NCBI GenBank assembly: GCA_003452735.1
Contig: DMNL01000045.1
Location: 1 to 16,116, forward strand
Source of the DNA: Spirochaetaceae bacterium
Lineage (GTDB): Bacteria > Spirochaetota > Spirochaetia > Treponematales > Rectinemataceae
DNA: 16,116 nucleotides
Direction of reading: 5' to 3'
Positions 15,655 to 16,116 of the stretch are shown in pieces. The notes under the pieces were generated by a model, which was not told the DNA's origin, did no database searches, and was given only the letters and a program-made list of their open reading frames with translations. Position numbers and translations under genes: made by a program. Every line of letters begins with the position of its first letter. Positions within the stretch are counted from its first letter, which is position 1.

Positions 15655-15906
15655 TTAGCTAACTTCTTTAATTACCAAGCAATGTTCTAGCAGTCGATTT
15701 GTTCGCCTTAGCTCTTCTAATTGCTGCTCATCTACACCATTTGGATCAAAATGCATGATGTCATTGCGAATTTGCCTTACATTTGCAAGGCGTTGAATTA
15801 AATAATTTCTATCAACATAGATATTTAGTCTTTTCCAATAATCTTTATTTTCAAATAGTCGAATGTATTCTCCAAAAGTCAAATCATATAGAGGCTCTTT
15901 CAAAAG
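15655..15906 (-). pseudogene. C-terminal remnant with HEPN-like RNxxxH motif, cut by an IS
   Basis: About 83 residues, closed upstream by an in-frame TGA at 15907-15909; the only early start is a TTG without a usable Shine-Dalgarno site. The sequence LTFGEYIRLFENKDYW, then VDRNYLIQRLANVRQIRN and DIMHFDP, resembles the C-terminal domain found after CBS domains in some bacterial proteins. RNDIMH (R-x4-H) is the HEPN-type motif also seen in the DUF499 protein here. The expected N-terminal part (CBS region) is absent: about 30 bp beyond the break lies the start region of an insertion sequence. I read it as a gene truncated by that insertion. Family assignment is from memory of similar sequences and moderately sure. 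Confidence 0.6.
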
Positions 15907-15936
15907 TCATTGGGTGAAGTATTTTTCTAATGCAAA

Positions 15937-16001
15937 GCGGGGACTAACCTAGTATAATGGAATCATTAAGGAAACCAAAGATAGAAGGAAGGAGTCCCCG
16001 C
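15937..16001 (+). promoter_or_regulatory. 9-bp inverted repeat straddling the IS promoter
   Basis: GCGGGGACT (15937-15945) and AGTCCCCGC (15993-16001) are exact reverse complements, 47 bases apart. The TATAAT box (15953-15958) lies between them. The right arm starts within the Shine-Dalgarno site (GGAAGGAG, 15987-15994) and ends one base before the ATG. A transcript entering from outside the element would carry both arms and could fold over the start; one begun at the internal promoter would carry only the right arm. Confidence 0.7.
15953..15958 (+). promoter_or_regulatory. -10 box of the putative transposase promoter
   Basis: A perfect TATAAT. No good -35 hexamer is found 16-18 bp upstream, so the promoter is probably weak or relies on other contacts, as is common for transposase genes. 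The start would be near 15965. Confidence 0.5.
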
Positions 16002-16002
16002 A

Positions 16003-16116
16003 ATGAAAAGTATAACAGAAGTCCTTGGCTCATTGCAATTGCTACTACCCTTAGATTTCGATCTTCAAGAAGTATTTGAATCCTATCTCACTAAAGAACA
16101 CAAGGGCTTTCTTTCT
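16003..16116 (+). CDS. Start of a putative transposase, 3'-partial
   Basis: 38 codons from ATG at 16003 to the window edge, opening MKSITEVLGSLQLLLPLDFD. GGAAGGAG lies eight bases before the ATG, an excellent ribosome binding site. The frame is open to the end. Too little is visible for a catalytic motif, so the transposase call rests on context: the truncated gene on its left and the protective-type inverted repeat around its promoter. It could be another small mobile-element protein. Confidence 0.5.
   Translation, partial: MKSITEVLGSLQLLLPLDFDLQEVFESYLTKEHKGFLS

Larger units (their letters stand above)
15911..16116 (+). mobile_element. Left end of an insertion sequence, running off the window
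   Basis: Inferred from the abrupt end of the CBS/HEPN-like coding sequence at about 15910, a compact leader with a TATAAT box, a strong Shine-Dalgarno site and a coding start, and a GC-rich inverted repeat around the promoter. The exact terminal base and the family cannot be fixed without the other end. Confidence 0.5.

Overview
The window is a patchwork of anti-phage defence genes, toxin-antitoxin modules and decayed insertion sequences, typical of a bacterial defence island. The host cannot be named from the sequence. The bacterial operon style, Shine-Dalgarno sites and IS families (IS30, IS200/IS605, IS1634-like) fit many anaerobic or host-associated lineages; Spirochaetota or Bacillota is only a weak impression. 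Composition is mosaic: the ATPase remnant at the left edge and the large minus-strand ATPase gene (10292-13720) look close to half GC, while the helicase operon (1236-8306) and the right-hand genes are clearly AT-rich. This suggests separate arrivals.

Left edge (1-809): the C-terminal half of an AAA+/DUF4143 ATPase, broken by an exact 13-bp tandem duplication. Next (810-1235) comes an AT-rich non-coding stretch with direct and inverted repeats. At 1236-8306 lies the centrepiece, a tight two-gene operon. Its first gene is a 791-aa protein with one N-terminal membrane anchor and three C-terminal zinc fingers, two of them of classical C2H2 spacing. Its second gene is a 1559-aa superfamily 2 helicase with a C-terminal DUF1998-type cysteine cluster (COG1205, DruE/MrfA-like). 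The layout recalls Druantia type III (one large unknown protein plus DruE), but the partner protein may be new.

Middle (8422-10290): an IS graveyard with an IS30 relic, a complete RHH-VapC toxin-antitoxin pair with a recognisable promoter, a TnpA (IS200/IS605) scrap and an IS1634-like transposase scrap. Two nearly identical IS-end-like direct repeats lie in this region. At 10292-13720 (minus) is an intact 1142-aa protein with an N-terminal Swt1-type HEPN domain and a DUF499 ATPase. Such proteins usually work beside a DUF1156 methylase, which is absent here.

Right part (13893-16116): a Phd/YefM-PIN toxin-antitoxin operon with twin operators lying on its promoter; a 266-aa unknown protein with a PD-(D/E)XK-like signature; the C-terminal scrap of a protein ending in a HEPN-like RNxxxH motif; and the left end of an incoming insertion sequence. 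A 9-bp inverted repeat in that IS straddles its own promoter, an arrangement expected to block translation of read-through transcripts.
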